Shown here: piece after piece, positions 37,481-47,163 of the stretch
Layout of the letters: the number at the start of each line of letters is the position of its first letter
Position numbering within the stretch: the first letter of the stretch is position 1
NCBI GenBank assembly: GCA_029555025.1
Contig: JAKPTZ010000016.1
Location: forward strand, 1-64,000
DNA: 64,000 nt
DNA from: Deltaproteobacteria bacterium
GTDB lineage: Bacteria; Myxococcota_A; UBA9042; DTJE01
Direction of reading: 5' to 3'
Made by a program: the position numbers and the translations under genes
Notes under the pieces: model-generated
The model's database searches: none
The model's input: the letters and a program-made list of their open reading frames with translations, nothing else
Told to the model about the DNA's origin: nothing

Positions 37481-38122
37481 TTATCTCTTCACACCACTCG
37501 TTTCAAGCAGAAGTTCCCGAACCGCGTCCTCGATGTCGGGACGCATGGTGATGGCGGTCACGACGGCAACTCCGGAAGCGCCGGCCGCGATGACGGCGGC
37601 GGCGTTGAAGACGTTGATTCCACCGATTCCAACCACCGGAATATGGACTGCCCGACATATTTCGGTCACCCGGGCCAGGCCAAGACCCGCAGAATCCGCG
37701 AAATGCTTGGTACCGGTTGGAAATACGCCATTGACGGCGACATAGGTGGCCCCGTCGTTTTCAGCCTGCCGCGCCTGATGTGCGTCGAAGACCGACACCC
37801 CGACGATGCAGTCGGGATCGACCAATTTCCTGACCTGTGCCGCCGACATGTCATCCTGGCCGACATGGATCCCGTCGGCACCGACTGAACGGACCGCCGT
37901 GACGTGATCGTTCAGAATCAGTGGAACGCCGTGTCGGGACGTAATGCACTTCAACTTCCGGGCCGTCAGGATGTATTGTTCCAGCGGACAATCCTTGTCG
38001 CGGTACTGGACTGCGGAAACCCCAGCGGAGCAGGCCCTGTCAACGATTTCGCAGACTTCCAGGCCCGGCGTCTTCAGTACCGGATCGGTGACCAGATAAA
38101 CAGAAAGATTGATCCCGCTCAT
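37481..38122 (-). CDS. thiE: Thiamine-phosphate synthase
   Basis: 213 residues, standard ThiE length. It has the TIM-barrel segments YLVTDPVLK, VSAVQYRDKD, GADGIHVGQDD, the TGTKHF loop and VVGIGGINVFNAA. It joins hydroxymethylpyrimidine diphosphate to thiazole phosphate to make thiamine phosphate. It starts in an ATGA overlap with the end of thiM, so the two are translationally coupled. A longer frame back to 38437 lies inside thiM and is not real. Confidence 0.93.
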   Translation of the reverse strand: MSGINLSVYLVTDPVLKTPGLEVCEIVDRACSAGVSAVQYRDKDCPLEQYILTARKLKCITSRHGVPLILNDHVTAVRSVGADGIHVGQDDMSAAQVRKLVDPDCIVGVSVFDAHQARQAENDGATYVAVNGVFPTGTKHFADSAGLGLARVTEICRAVHIPVVGIGGINVFNAAAVIAAGASGVAVVTAITMRPDIEDAVRELLLETSGVKR

Positions 38123-38925
38123 GGGCGCCTGACCTTCACGCCGGCGCGAACCTGTTCCTCTTCGACCGACCAGAGGAAATCTCGCAGCGCGATCTCGAAG
38201 CTGCCGGGCCCGCGGGCACCCTGGGCCGCAAGCTCTCCGCACATGCCGAAAAGGCCAAGGGCCCCGGCCGCGGCGCGCGTCACGTCCGGGTTGACCGCCA
38301 GGAAGGCCCCGACCAGCGCGGTAACCGTGCAACCGGTTCCGGTGACGGCCTGAAGCAATGGATGTCCATTGTCGCAAAGCCAGGTCTGGCTGCCGTCCGT
38401 TATCACATCCGTGCGGCCTGTTACCGCCACCGGACATCCGATGCCTTCGGCAATCCGAATCGCAATATCCGTGAATTCACCGATGTCATCGACGGAATCG
38501 ACCCCACGCACCCTCGATTCGAGACCGGCCACCGCCATCGCCTCGCCCTGGTTCGCCCGAAGGATGGTCACATCGACTTCCGACAGGATCCTGCGGGCCG
38601 AATCGGTGCGCAACCTTGTCGCACCCGCCCCCACCGGATCGAGCACGACCGGAATCCCCTTCCTGTTGGCAGCCCTGCCAGCCTCGACCATGGAATCGAC
38701 CGACCGCGGATACAGCGTTCCGATGTTCAGCACCAGCGCGCTGGATATGCCGGCCATCTCGACCGCTTCCTCGATTGCATCGGACATGACCGGCGACGCC
38801 CCGACCGCGAGCAGGGCGTTGGCCGTCTCGTTCATCACCACGAAATTGGTCATGCTGAACACAAGCGGCCTTCGCCTGCGAATCTCGAGCATGTCCAGAA
38901 CAAGCCCATCGACAAACTGTTTCAT
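38119..38925 (-). CDS. thiM: Hydroxyethylthiazole kinase
   Basis: 268 residues. Ribokinase-like ThiM with PLVFSMTNFVVMNETANALLAVGASPVM at the N-terminus, VVLDPVGAGATRLR, and the catalytic anion-hole/Cys region AVTGTGCTVTALVGAF. It phosphorylates thiazole alcohol salvaged by the cell, and its product is used by ThiE. The start MKQFVDG (38925) follows GGTGAAG. There is no thiC or thiD beside it, and no TPP riboswitch was recognised in the 130-bp leader. Confidence 0.93.
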   Translation of the reverse strand: MKQFVDGLVLDMLEIRRRRPLVFSMTNFVVMNETANALLAVGASPVMSDAIEEAVEMAGISSALVLNIGTLYPRSVDSMVEAGRAANRKGIPVVLDPVGAGATRLRTDSARRILSEVDVTILRANQGEAMAVAGLESRVRGVDSVDDIGEFTDIAIRIAEGIGCPVAVTGRTDVITDGSQTWLCDNGHPLLQAVTGTGCTVTALVGAFLAVNPDVTRAAAGALGLFGMCGELAAQGARGPGSFEIALRDFLWSVEEEQVRAGVKVRRP

Positions 38926-39054
38926 TGCTTCACCATGACCTGACACGGACGTTTTGCCACACTGACTGCAATTTCCGGACGGCCGACCGACCATCCGAAG
39001 GCACGAAGCATAACCCATGAAGTCGCGGCTGGAAAAGATTCGGCCGGCTGCCGC

Positions 39055-40857
39055 TCAACCCTGGATGGCGGGAACATCGATAACGAACTGGCTCCCGACC
39101 CCGGGCTCGCTGGTGACCCTGACCTTGCCGCCGTGAATCGTCGCGACATGGCGCACGATTGAGAGCCCCAGGCCGGTTCCGCCCTGCGATCTGCTGCGCC
39201 CCTTGTCAACACGATAGAATCGTTCAAAAATCCTGGGAAGGTGCTCTCTTGGAATGCCGCATCCGTCGTCCGAAACCGACAGCGTCAGCCTCCCGTCCAC
39301 AACGCTGGCCGCCACATCCACATGCCCGCCCTGATCCGTGTATTTGACGGCGTTCTCCACAAGATTCAAAAGGGCCTGCTCCATCAAGGGCTGATTGACG
39401 AACGCCACGGCATCCGGCTGCACCGTCGCCAGAATCCGGATGTCCTTCCGTGACGCCCTGGGCTCGCAGACCATCATCACCGACTCGACGATGGACGAAA
39501 CAAGCACGTTCTCGCGGGCCATTCCCGGGTCTTCGCCATCCTTGTCACGCCCCAGGTTTTCCGCCTGCTCGATCCTGGAAAGGACAAGCAGATCCTCGAT
39601 GATTGAATTCAGGCGATCGGTATGCCTGGCGATGATATCGAGGAAACGGCGAACGGTTTCGGGGTCATGATCCGTATCCGAACGCAGCGTCTCGACAAAC
39701 CCCTTGATGGAGGTAATCGGAGTCTTCAACTCGTGACTGACGTTTGCGACAAAATCACGTCGAATCGCTTCAAGACGCTTCAAGCGCGTGATGTCATGAA
39801 GCACCAGCAAGGTGCCCCTGCTTGAACCCTGATCATCCGGGATTGAAGTTCGAAAGGCGTGCACATAAGTCGGCTTGTCGCCTTCGATGCTGATTTCCTC
39901 CTCAATCGCTTCCTCCTGGGACATCGGCCTGGAGACGAACTCAAAAAGCGGCCCGTCCCGAAGAATGTCGAATATCCGCAGTCCCGTTGACGAGCCGTGT
40001 CTCAGCCGCAGAAGCCTTTCGGCGGCGGGATTGATGATCCTGATGCGATCGGCCGCGTCCATCAGGAGTACGGCCTCGCTCATTCCGGAAAGCGTCGTCT
40101 CGAGTTCCCTCTGTTGCGCCCCGGTTGCGACAAGCCGCTCTCGCAGACCGTCGGCCATCATGTTCATCGTGCCGGCAAGGGTTGAAAACTCATGAATATT
40201 TGGCGGCTTGAGCCTGGTTTCGGATCCCTCGGAAATCATTTCCTTGACTTCGGCCGCCATCTCCTCCACCGGTCGCGCGACCCGTCTGGAAACCAGCCAG
40301 GAAAGGAAGGCGGCCAGCACGGCGGCCACAAGCCCGCCAGCCATGGTCTTTACGGCCAGATCGAGCAGCGCGGCATCCACTTCGTGCTCGGGCAGCCCCA
40401 CCCTCACGACCGCCAGCGGCCGCCCCTCGCGAACGATGGATCTTGCGTGATATATCGTGTCCCTGCCCTGGGTCGGACTTCTACGGCGCGCCGTTCCCTC
40501 GCCAAGCGCCAGGGCGTCACGAATCTCGGGACGATCAAGGTGATTCTGCATCGCGGCCGGCTCCTCCTGGGAATCGGCAACGACCTTTCCATCGGGCAGG
40601 ATCAGGGTCACCCGGGTCGCAAGGTTGATTCCGGCCGCACTGACCAGGCGTTCAGCCATTTCCATCTGGCCGGGAATGAACTCCGCCAGCAGTTCGGAGA
40701 GCAGGTGAACCCGCCCCCGCAGACGCTCGGTGGTTTCCCTTACAAACATGGCGCGGACGGATATGACCGTCGAAGTACCGACAAACAGCAGACAGACCGA
40801 TATGACAACCAGGAAGGACGGATAAAGAACCCATTGAAGCTTTCTAGTCCTGGACAT
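39055..40857 (-). CDS. PhoR-like membrane sensor histidine kinase
   Basis: 600 residues. Two N-terminal transmembrane helices (about 10-35 and 165-190) flank a periplasmic sensor region. HAMP, PAS, HisKA (phospho-His375 in ANVSHELKTPITS) and HATPase (NLVENAVKYTDQGG, GCGIPREHLPRIFERFYRVDKGRSR, GGTGLGLSIVRH) follow. It is 14 bp overlapped with the response regulator upstream. The layout is PhoR-like; phosphate sensing is plausible but no pst/phoU genes are near, so it may answer another envelope signal. Confidence 0.88.
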   Translation of the reverse strand: MSRTRKLQWVLYPSFLVVISVCLLFVGTSTVISVRAMFVRETTERLRGRVHLLSELLAEFIPGQMEMAERLVSAAGINLATRVTLILPDGKVVADSQEEPAAMQNHLDRPEIRDALALGEGTARRRSPTQGRDTIYHARSIVREGRPLAVVRVGLPEHEVDAALLDLAVKTMAGGLVAAVLAAFLSWLVSRRVARPVEEMAAEVKEMISEGSETRLKPPNIHEFSTLAGTMNMMADGLRERLVATGAQQRELETTLSGMSEAVLLMDAADRIRIINPAAERLLRLRHGSSTGLRIFDILRDGPLFEFVSRPMSQEEAIEEEISIEGDKPTYVHAFRTSIPDDQGSSRGTLLVLHDITRLKRLEAIRRDFVANVSHELKTPITSIKGFVETLRSDTDHDPETVRRFLDIIARHTDRLNSIIEDLLVLSRIEQAENLGRDKDGEDPGMARENVLVSSIVESVMMVCEPRASRKDIRILATVQPDAVAFVNQPLMEQALLNLVENAVKYTDQGGHVDVAASVVDGRLTLSVSDDGCGIPREHLPRIFERFYRVDKGRSRSQGGTGLGLSIVRHVATIHGGKVRVTSEPGVGSQFVIDVPAIQG

Positions 40858-41548
40858 TGGAATCGTCTTTCATCCGGTAGCCGACACCCCGGACCGTTTC
40901 AATCATCGTTCCGGCGGTCCCCAGCTTGCGCCGAAGTCCGACTATCTGCACATCGACCGAACGATCCGTCACCGGATAGTCCGATCCCTTGACCGCGTCG
41001 ATTATCTGATCCCTGGTGAAGACCCAGCCACGATGCCGGGCCAGGAAAAGAAGAACCCCGAACTCGGTCGCGGTCAGATCGACTTCCACGTCCCCGACGC
41101 GGACTATGTGCCGTTCGACATCGATTCCGATCGGACCGATTTCAAGCACCCTGGACTCGTCGGCCCGGCTGCGACGACCACGACGAAGGACACTCCTGAC
41201 GCGGGCCGTGACCACGCGGGGACTGAAGGGCTTCGAAACGTAGTCATCGGCGCCAAGCTCAAGACCGGCAACGATGTCCGCCTCCTCGGCGCGGGCCGTC
41301 AGGATGACGATCGGAATCATCGCTGTCCTGTCGTCGCGTGACAGTTGGCGGCACACGTCAAGTCCGTTCATGCCGGGAAGCATCAGGTCAAGAAGGATCA
41401 GGTCGGGCCGTGCGGACAAGGCAAGCTCGACGGCGACCTCGCCCGATTCCGCCGTGATTACGGCGTACCCTTCCCTTTCAAGGTTGTACCTGAGCAGTTC
41501 GAGAATGTCTTCCTCGTCATCGACAACAAGCAGCCTTTCCTTTCCCAT
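40844..41548 (-). CDS. PhoB/OmpR-family response regulator
   Basis: 234 residues. The receiver domain has the acidic pair in VVDDEED, phospho-Asp54 in LILLDLMLPG and the conserved Lys in DDYVSKPF. The winged-helix DNA-binding domain has LTATEFGVLLFLARHRGWVFTRDQIIDAV and VDVQIVGLRRKLG. It pairs with the overlapping kinase and would be a transcriptional activator/repressor. Its leader between 41549 and 41641 shows no clear promoter. Confidence 0.93.
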   Translation of the reverse strand: MGKERLLVVDDEEDILELLRYNLEREGYAVITAESGEVAVELALSARPDLILLDLMLPGMNGLDVCRQLSRDDRTAMIPIVILTARAEEADIVAGLELGADDYVSKPFSPRVVTARVRSVLRRGRRSRADESRVLEIGPIGIDVERHIVRVGDVEVDLTATEFGVLLFLARHRGWVFTRDQIIDAVKGSDYPVTDRSVDVQIVGLRRKLGTAGTMIETVRGVGYRMKDDSNVQD

Positions 41549-41741
41549 CGGGCCCCCTTCGACGTCCTGCGATCAATCGCCAGAAACCGCGGCACCTGCC
41601 CGAGGATGATGATACCCGACAATCAGTGGTGGAATCACGTTAGTTTCCGGTAAGAACCGATTCCTTCGGGGATATCGCGGCTTCCCTGCAAGACGCCTGA
41701 AGCAATAACTGACGAGATCCTCATCAATTACTAATATATGC

Positions 41742-41770
41742 TTGACACATGGCCGCCCAAGTCATTGAAT
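41742..41770 (+). promoter_or_regulatory. Candidate sigma-70 promoter for the PHP-domain lipoprotein
   Basis: A perfect -35 TTGACA (41742-41747), a 17-bp spacer and TTGAAT (41765-41770) lie about 65 bp before the start at 41836. An AT-rich TTACTAATATATG stretch is just upstream. Confidence 0.4.
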
Positions 41771-41835
41771 CCCCGATACCACACACGGTTTATTCCGACG
41801 GCGTGGTAAATGCCTTCATGATGGAGTTCAAAAAA

Positions 41836-44511
41836 ATGAAAAGACTGCTTGCAGTTGCGATTATTCCGCTTTTCCTGGCGGCCTGCGGCGGGGACGGGAA
41901 TCCCGGTACCGACGACGGCATGCCGGATGTCGTTGGACAGGACATTCCAGCAACGGACACCCCGAATGTCGATGTGCCGCCGGAAGATAACGGCACCGAC
42001 AGCGGCACGGAACTGCCTTCCGACAACGGCGGCGGTGATGGCGATGCGACGACCGAGCCATACGAGAACGGCGCCACCGCCCTGGTGGCGGCCCAGGCCG
42101 ACCTGATTGCGGGCCCGAATGCAACCGCGGTTCCTGGCGACATACTGATCAGGAACAAGCACGTCAGGTTCGTCATAAGGAACCAGGAGCACAGCCTTTA
42201 TTCCCCGTACGGCGGCGCCATCGTCGATGCCGATATCGCGCGGGAACCCGGCGACGAAGGCCACGAAAAATTCCACGAGCTGTTCCCGATGACCGGATTC
42301 GCCAGGATCTTCAATCCGAATCAGATGGAAATCGTCGATGACGGCACATATTCCGGAACGGCAATCGTGCGCTTCAAGGGAACGGACGGTGGCATGGCCC
42401 TGGTCGATTCGGTTCTGCCGACGTTTGCCCTGGGACTGGACGTCACGACCGACTACATTCTGGGTCCGGACGACAACTTCGTCGAAATCAGGACGACGAT
42501 CAAGGATCCGAACAACTCCGGAATGACATTCGACGTCGGGCAGTTCCTTCAGTTCGGCAATCGCGCCACGACGTTCTTCGATCGCTGCGGCGTCGATCCC
42601 GACTGCCTGGCCGGAAAGAAGAACGTCAGGTGGCTGGCGTCCGCCGCCGGCGACGTGTCCTACGCGCTGACCGTTCCTGGAACCGACTTCGTCAGCCTGC
42701 TGCTTGCCCAGAGCGAGCTTCTGATCCTGGCTTCCGGACAGTTCGAAATCCCGAAGAACGGTGAAATCGTCACTCGCAGCTTCCTGATCGTTGACAAGGG
42801 AACCATCGACGACGTCGCCAGAACCGCGCGACGCATCCGCGGAGAGGCCGAAGGCATCGAAGTGACGATCAACGTCACCCTTTCCGACACCTTCTCCGAC
42901 ATGAAGGACGTTTTCATCAAGGCAAAAATCGCCGAGGAAAGCAATTCCGTCGGATGGCGCTCGGCCACCGCCCCGGACGCCGAAGGCAAGGCGGTCATCA
43001 GCCTGGAACCCGGCGTCTATGACATCACCGTGTCGCTCCCGGGCGCGCCGGACGCGCTCCTGGACGACGTAACGGTAAGCGCCGACGGCCTTAATGAATT
43101 CGACGTGACGATGGCCGCGGCCGGCCGCGTTCACGTGGCTGTCGCCGATGGCGACGACCAGCCCATCAACGCCGCGATCACATTCCAGAACGGCGCCGAC
43201 GCACCGTGGACGAACGGAGTGGCCAGGTACGAGGCAGTCCACAACGGGGACAGGACATTCCCGATACTTCCCGGAACTTACACGGCAACAATCGGCCGCG
43301 GCCTGGCATACACGATTGACCGGAAGAACGTCACCGTGACGGCCGGCGAAATCACCGATATCGTTGGGTCAATCGATGCCGCGTACGACGTGTCCGGATT
43401 CGTGATGATGAACAGCCACGAGCACAGCGAGCACAGCATCGACAGCGCCGTTCTGGTCGAGGATCGCGTCTGGAACGCCCTTGCAAACGGCATTCAGGTA
43501 ATGAACCCGACGGATCACGACTTCTTCGGAACCAGGATGGACACGATCCAGAACCTTGACGTTCAGGAGCTTGTCACCAGCGCACTCAGTTGCGAGGTCA
43601 GTCCAATCTGGGGCCACACGACCGCGGCCGACTGCTCGAATCCGCCGCCGTACCCGACGTACTTCGCCGTTAATTACACGCTTTACAACGAATCCGGCGC
43701 TGCCGAACGCGCAATGACCGCCACGGAGATCTATAACCAGGTCAGGAACGAACTGCAGTGCAACTTCCTGGCAATCAACCATCCCTACAGGGGCGGCCCG
43801 ACTTTTGAAACCTATGGAATCGGGGCTGACACCGACCCGAAGATCGCGCTTCCGGATCTGGATATCAACCTTGTCAATGCCCTGGAAATCATCAACAAGG
43901 ACGACTCGCTGGACAGCATCCTGAACGAAAACCTGCCGGCATGGTTCAACCTGCTCAATCGAGGTTATGTCGTGGCCGGCATCGGCGGTTCGGACGAACA
44001 CCACTACCGCGGCAACTACGGCAACCCGCGCAACGCGGTCATGCTTGACGCGACCGACATGTCCCAGGTCGATGTCAGCGACGTATTCAATAACGTGAAG
44101 GGTTTCAAGAACCTGGTCATGAGCGGCCCGATGGTTCGCCTGACAGTTGACGGATACGGAATGGGCGACGTTGTAACGATGGCCGGGGAGACCGTTGAAG
44201 TCCACCTGCTCATCGAAGCACCGGAATGGATGGGCCTGAACTTCTGCAAGGTCTTCATGAACGGCGAATTGATCAGGGAGTTCACTCCCGTCGTTGACGG
44301 CGCCGTGCTTCGCCTGGACGAAACATTCACCGTCACCCCGGAATCCGACGCATGGATCGTCGCGTACGCCGGCTCGAACCTTCCGGAGCACGAGATGACC
44401 CCGGTCGCCGACAAGCAGCCGCTGTCAATCACCAACCCGGTGTTCATCGATGCTGATGGAAACGGTTACGAGGCGATTTACAAGAACGGCGCCCCCTGGG
44501 ATGCCGAGTGA
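41836..44511 (+). CDS. CehA/McbA-like PHP-domain lipoprotein
   Basis: 891 residues. Signal sequence with lipobox FLAACGG at the start, then an Asp-rich tether to about residue 75. A large beta-rich region (about 80-520) ends in carboxypeptidase-regulatory-like strands. The C-terminal PHP metallohydrolase domain has its metal-binding set in order: HEH at about 528-530, TDHD at about 559-562, LAINHPY at about 649 and GGSDEHH at about 718-723. CehA/McbA-type proteins are metallohydrolases of the PHP superfamily, many of unknown physiological substrate. A longer frame to 41749 exists but adds an N-terminus that would destroy the signal peptide. Confidence 0.8.
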   Translation: MKRLLAVAIIPLFLAACGGDGNPGTDDGMPDVVGQDIPATDTPNVDVPPEDNGTDSGTELPSDNGGGDGDATTEPYENGATALVAAQADLIAGPNATAVPGDILIRNKHVRFVIRNQEHSLYSPYGGAIVDADIAREPGDEGHEKFHELFPMTGFARIFNPNQMEIVDDGTYSGTAIVRFKGTDGGMALVDSVLPTFALGLDVTTDYILGPDDNFVEIRTTIKDPNNSGMTFDVGQFLQFGNRATTFFDRCGVDPDCLAGKKNVRWLASAAGDVSYALTVPGTDFVSLLLAQSELLILASGQFEIPKNGEIVTRSFLIVDKGTIDDVARTARRIRGEAEGIEVTINVTLSDTFSDMKDVFIKAKIAEESNSVGWRSATAPDAEGKAVISLEPGVYDITVSLPGAPDALLDDVTVSADGLNEFDVTMAAAGRVHVAVADGDDQPINAAITFQNGADAPWTNGVARYEAVHNGDRTFPILPGTYTATIGRGLAYTIDRKNVTVTAGEITDIVGSIDAAYDVSGFVMMNSHEHSEHSIDSAVLVEDRVWNALANGIQVMNPTDHDFFGTRMDTIQNLDVQELVTSALSCEVSPIWGHTTAADCSNPPPYPTYFAVNYTLYNESGAAERAMTATEIYNQVRNELQCNFLAINHPYRGGPTFETYGIGADTDPKIALPDLDINLVNALEIINKDDSLDSILNENLPAWFNLLNRGYVVAGIGGSDEHHYRGNYGNPRNAVMLDATDMSQVDVSDVFNNVKGFKNLVMSGPMVRLTVDGYGMGDVVTMAGETVEVHLLIEAPEWMGLNFCKVFMNGELIREFTPVVDGAVLRLDETFTVTPESDAWIVAYAGSNLPEHEMTPVADKQPLSITNPVFIDADGNGYEAIYKNGAPWDAE

Positions 44512-44517
44512 CAACGT

Positions 44518-45927
44518 TCAGTCCGCGGTGACCGCCGTCCTGATATCCACCCCGAGTTCCCGGTTCAGCTTCAGAAGACCGACCTGATACTCCCAGGTGG
44601 CGGTGGCCAGTTCCACGTGGGCGGACTGCGATGTGCGACGCGCGTCGGTGACCGCGATGGCAAGCCCGGTTCCGTTCGCGTAGTCGGCCTCGGCAAGCGA
44701 CAGCAGGTCATCGGCGATGGCGGCCTTCACGCGGGCTGCAGCCATCATCCGCCCCAGCTTCACGACCTTCCTTGCGGACTCCGACACGGCCTTCCGACCT
44801 TCGGCCCTCAATTCGTCGATGCGCAGTTCGGTCTGCCTGATCGCGGCACGCTTCTGGCGAAGTCCCGGGTAAATCGAATAGTCGAACAACGGGATGGACA
44901 ACGAAAGTCCAAGACGCCACGAATTGCGGTCATAGTTCGGAATGGACGAATCGCCCAGGATATCGACGTCGTAATTGAAAAAGCCGTTCAAACGCGGAAC
45001 GAACGGCATGTATCCCGCCTTCAACTCGGATCGCTGCAACTCCTTCTGCATGGCCAGGACTTTCATATCCCATCGCGAATCGACCGCATCGCGATCAAAA
45101 GACGGAAGCTCGACTTCCCGCGCCAGTTCCTGAACCGCCTGGTCGATATCCAGCCCCTTTCCCGATGCATCCGGACTTGAGACCGGCATGGGAAGGTCGT
45201 CGCGACCGATAAGCAGCGCCAGGGCCTCGCGGGCGTCCGACAGGGAATATCCGGCCTGGACCATTCCCGTCCATGCGGCAATCATGTCCGCCTGGGCGCT
45301 GCGCACGTCCATTATGTTTCCGACCCCGGCCGAAAGACGCCCCTCGGCCAGCTTCATATGTTCGGCGGCGGCATCGTACTGTGCGCGATAGACATCGATA
45401 AGGGAAAGGGCCGTTGCGGCCTGGTAGTATGCCTCGGCCACCGAATACAGCAGGATCTGCCTGGACTCCTCAACCTGAAGGCCGACCAGGTCGGATTCGA
45501 CTTCCGCGGTCTTCATCCCGAGCCATTTCTGGGCGTCGATAAGCGGAACGGTCAGCGTCAGGCCGGCACCAAGCTGATGCCCGGTCGAACTGCCGCCGGT
45601 CTGCGTCTGCCTGGTACCGAAGGCCCAATCCATGTTCCCGTACAGCATGGGAAGAAGACCGGACCAGCTTGATCGCAACTTTTCAGATGCGATGACAATG
45701 TCCTGGCGCAGCGCCAGAATCGAACGGTTGCCTGAATCGGCCAGCCCCACGGCGTCGTTCAAGGTCATGACCGGCCCCGGGGCGGGAGCCTCGATCTGCG
45801 GCAGAGTGAATTCCTGCGCGGCCGCCGGTTCAACGGCCGAAAAAGCCATTGCCGCCAACGCCACCGTAAACGCCGCGATCCCGGTCTGCAGGCCGCGGCC
45901 CGCAAGCTCAACTGATTTCATCATCAT
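44518..45927 (-). CDS. TolC-family outer-membrane efflux protein
   Basis: 469 residues. Signal peptide to about residue 37 (PAAAQ) then the TolC duplicated helical/strand pattern: LNDAVGLADSGNRSILALR, GAGLTLTVPLIDAQKW, SLSIPLFDYSIYPGLRQK and a C-terminal ARRTSQSAHVELATATWEYQVG. GAGG is well placed before the ATG trio at 45927. It is the last gene of the four-gene efflux operon and would form the outer-membrane channel. Confidence 0.9.
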   Translation of the reverse strand: MMMKSVELAGRGLQTGIAAFTVALAAMAFSAVEPAAAQEFTLPQIEAPAPGPVMTLNDAVGLADSGNRSILALRQDIVIASEKLRSSWSGLLPMLYGNMDWAFGTRQTQTGGSSTGHQLGAGLTLTVPLIDAQKWLGMKTAEVESDLVGLQVEESRQILLYSVAEAYYQAATALSLIDVYRAQYDAAAEHMKLAEGRLSAGVGNIMDVRSAQADMIAAWTGMVQAGYSLSDAREALALLIGRDDLPMPVSSPDASGKGLDIDQAVQELAREVELPSFDRDAVDSRWDMKVLAMQKELQRSELKAGYMPFVPRLNGFFNYDVDILGDSSIPNYDRNSWRLGLSLSIPLFDYSIYPGLRQKRAAIRQTELRIDELRAEGRKAVSESARKVVKLGRMMAAARVKAAIADDLLSLAEADYANGTGLAIAVTDARRTSQSAHVELATATWEYQVGLLKLNRELGVDIRTAVTAD

Positions 45928-45933
45928 GAAGCC

Positions 45934-47163
45934 TCACTCGAATCTCAGAGCCTGAATCGGATCAAGGCGCGACGCCTTCCATGCCGGGTAAAGGCCGAAA
46001 ACCACTCCGACGATACCGCTGAACCCGACCGCAATCACGGAAAACATCGGTTCAATCAATAATGGCCAGTCAAACGTGGTCACCAGGTACCTGGCCGCGC
46101 CAATTCCGGCGGCGACACCAAGCAGTCCGCCGATGACTGACAGCACGACGGCTTCGGTCACGAACTGGATCAGGATGGCCGCCGGCTTGGCGCCGAGAGC
46201 CATTCGAAGGCCGATTTCCCTGGTTCGCTCGGTCACGCTGACGAGCATGATGTTCATGATGCCGATGCCGCCGACAATCAGGCTGACCAGCGCAATTCCG
46301 GCCAGCAGCGACGTCATCGTCCGCGCGCCTTCCTGCTGCGCCGATGCCATCTCGGACATATTCCGGACTGTGAAGTCGTCCTCGTTGCCGGGCCGAATCC
46401 TGTGACGTTCACGAAGAAGCTTCTCGATCGCGGTCTTGGCGCTTCCGGTTGCCTCCTGCGACACGGCCCCGACCATGATTGTCCCGGGGATGAACTGCTG
46501 CAGTCCGCCCTGCAATTTCGCCCTGAAGGTCGATGACGGCACGAAAACGACATCGTCCTCGTCGCTGCCCCACGCGTTGTTACCCTTCTTCGCGGCGACC
46601 CCGATTATGGAAAACGGTATGTTGTTGATTCGAATCAACTGGCCGACCGGGTTGTAGTCCTCGCCGAAAAGATTGTTCACCACGGTCTGGCCGACGACGG
46701 CCACCTTGGCGCCGGCGTCCTCATCGACATCACCGAAGATTTCACCGCTGGCGGCGGGCCAGTTCCGAATGCCGAAGTAATCGGCGGTGGTTCCCCTTAC
46801 CTGCGTCTGCCAGTTCTGGCCCTCGGCCATGACCTGGGCACCGATTCCCATCATCGGTGCCGCATACCGGACATCGGGAATGTCTTCACGGATTCTGTCA
46901 AGATCGGCCCAGGTCAGTGTCGGCTGGGATCCCTGGCCGCCGCGCATGCCTCCCTGCCGGGAAGATCCGGAAAAGACTATCAGGATGTTGGCACCCATGC
47001 TCTCGAACATGGAAGAGACACGGGCGCGCGCGCCGGCGCCAATCGCCGACATCGAGATCACGGCCGCCACGCCGATTACAATGCCAAGCGTCGTCAGGAA
47101 GCTGCGCATCTTGTTCCGCAGCAGGGCGCGGCAAGCCACCCAGATTGTCTGGACGGTTGTCAT
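45934..47163 (-). CDS. MacB/FtsX-type ABC transporter permease
   Basis: 409 residues with four transmembrane helices: one near the N-terminus (ALLRNKMRSFLTTLGIVIGVAAVISM) and three at the C-terminus (IALVSLIVGGIGIMNIMLVSVTERTREIGLRMALGAK and after). The large periplasmic domain between them (about 50-260) is typical of MacB. ATPase and permease are separate genes here, unlike E. coli MacB. The start overlaps the ATPase stop by ATGA. Confidence 0.92.
   Translation of the reverse strand: MTTVQTIWVACRALLRNKMRSFLTTLGIVIGVAAVISMSAIGAGARARVSSMFESMGANILIVFSGSSRQGGMRGGQGSQPTLTWADLDRIREDIPDVRYAAPMMGIGAQVMAEGQNWQTQVRGTTADYFGIRNWPAASGEIFGDVDEDAGAKVAVVGQTVVNNLFGEDYNPVGQLIRINNIPFSIIGVAAKKGNNAWGSDEDDVVFVPSSTFRAKLQGGLQQFIPGTIMVGAVSQEATGSAKTAIEKLLRERHRIRPGNEDDFTVRNMSEMASAQQEGARTMTSLLAGIALVSLIVGGIGIMNIMLVSVTERTREIGLRMALGAKPAAILIQFVTEAVVLSVIGGLLGVAAGIGAARYLVTTFDWPLLIEPMFSVIAVGFSGIVGVVFGLYPAWKASRLDPIQALRFE

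Noticed and set aside
38926-39054. TPP riboswitch upstream of thiM
   Set aside because: No recognisable CTGAGA / GATCTGGATAATGCC core was seen in the 130-bp leader on the coding strand.
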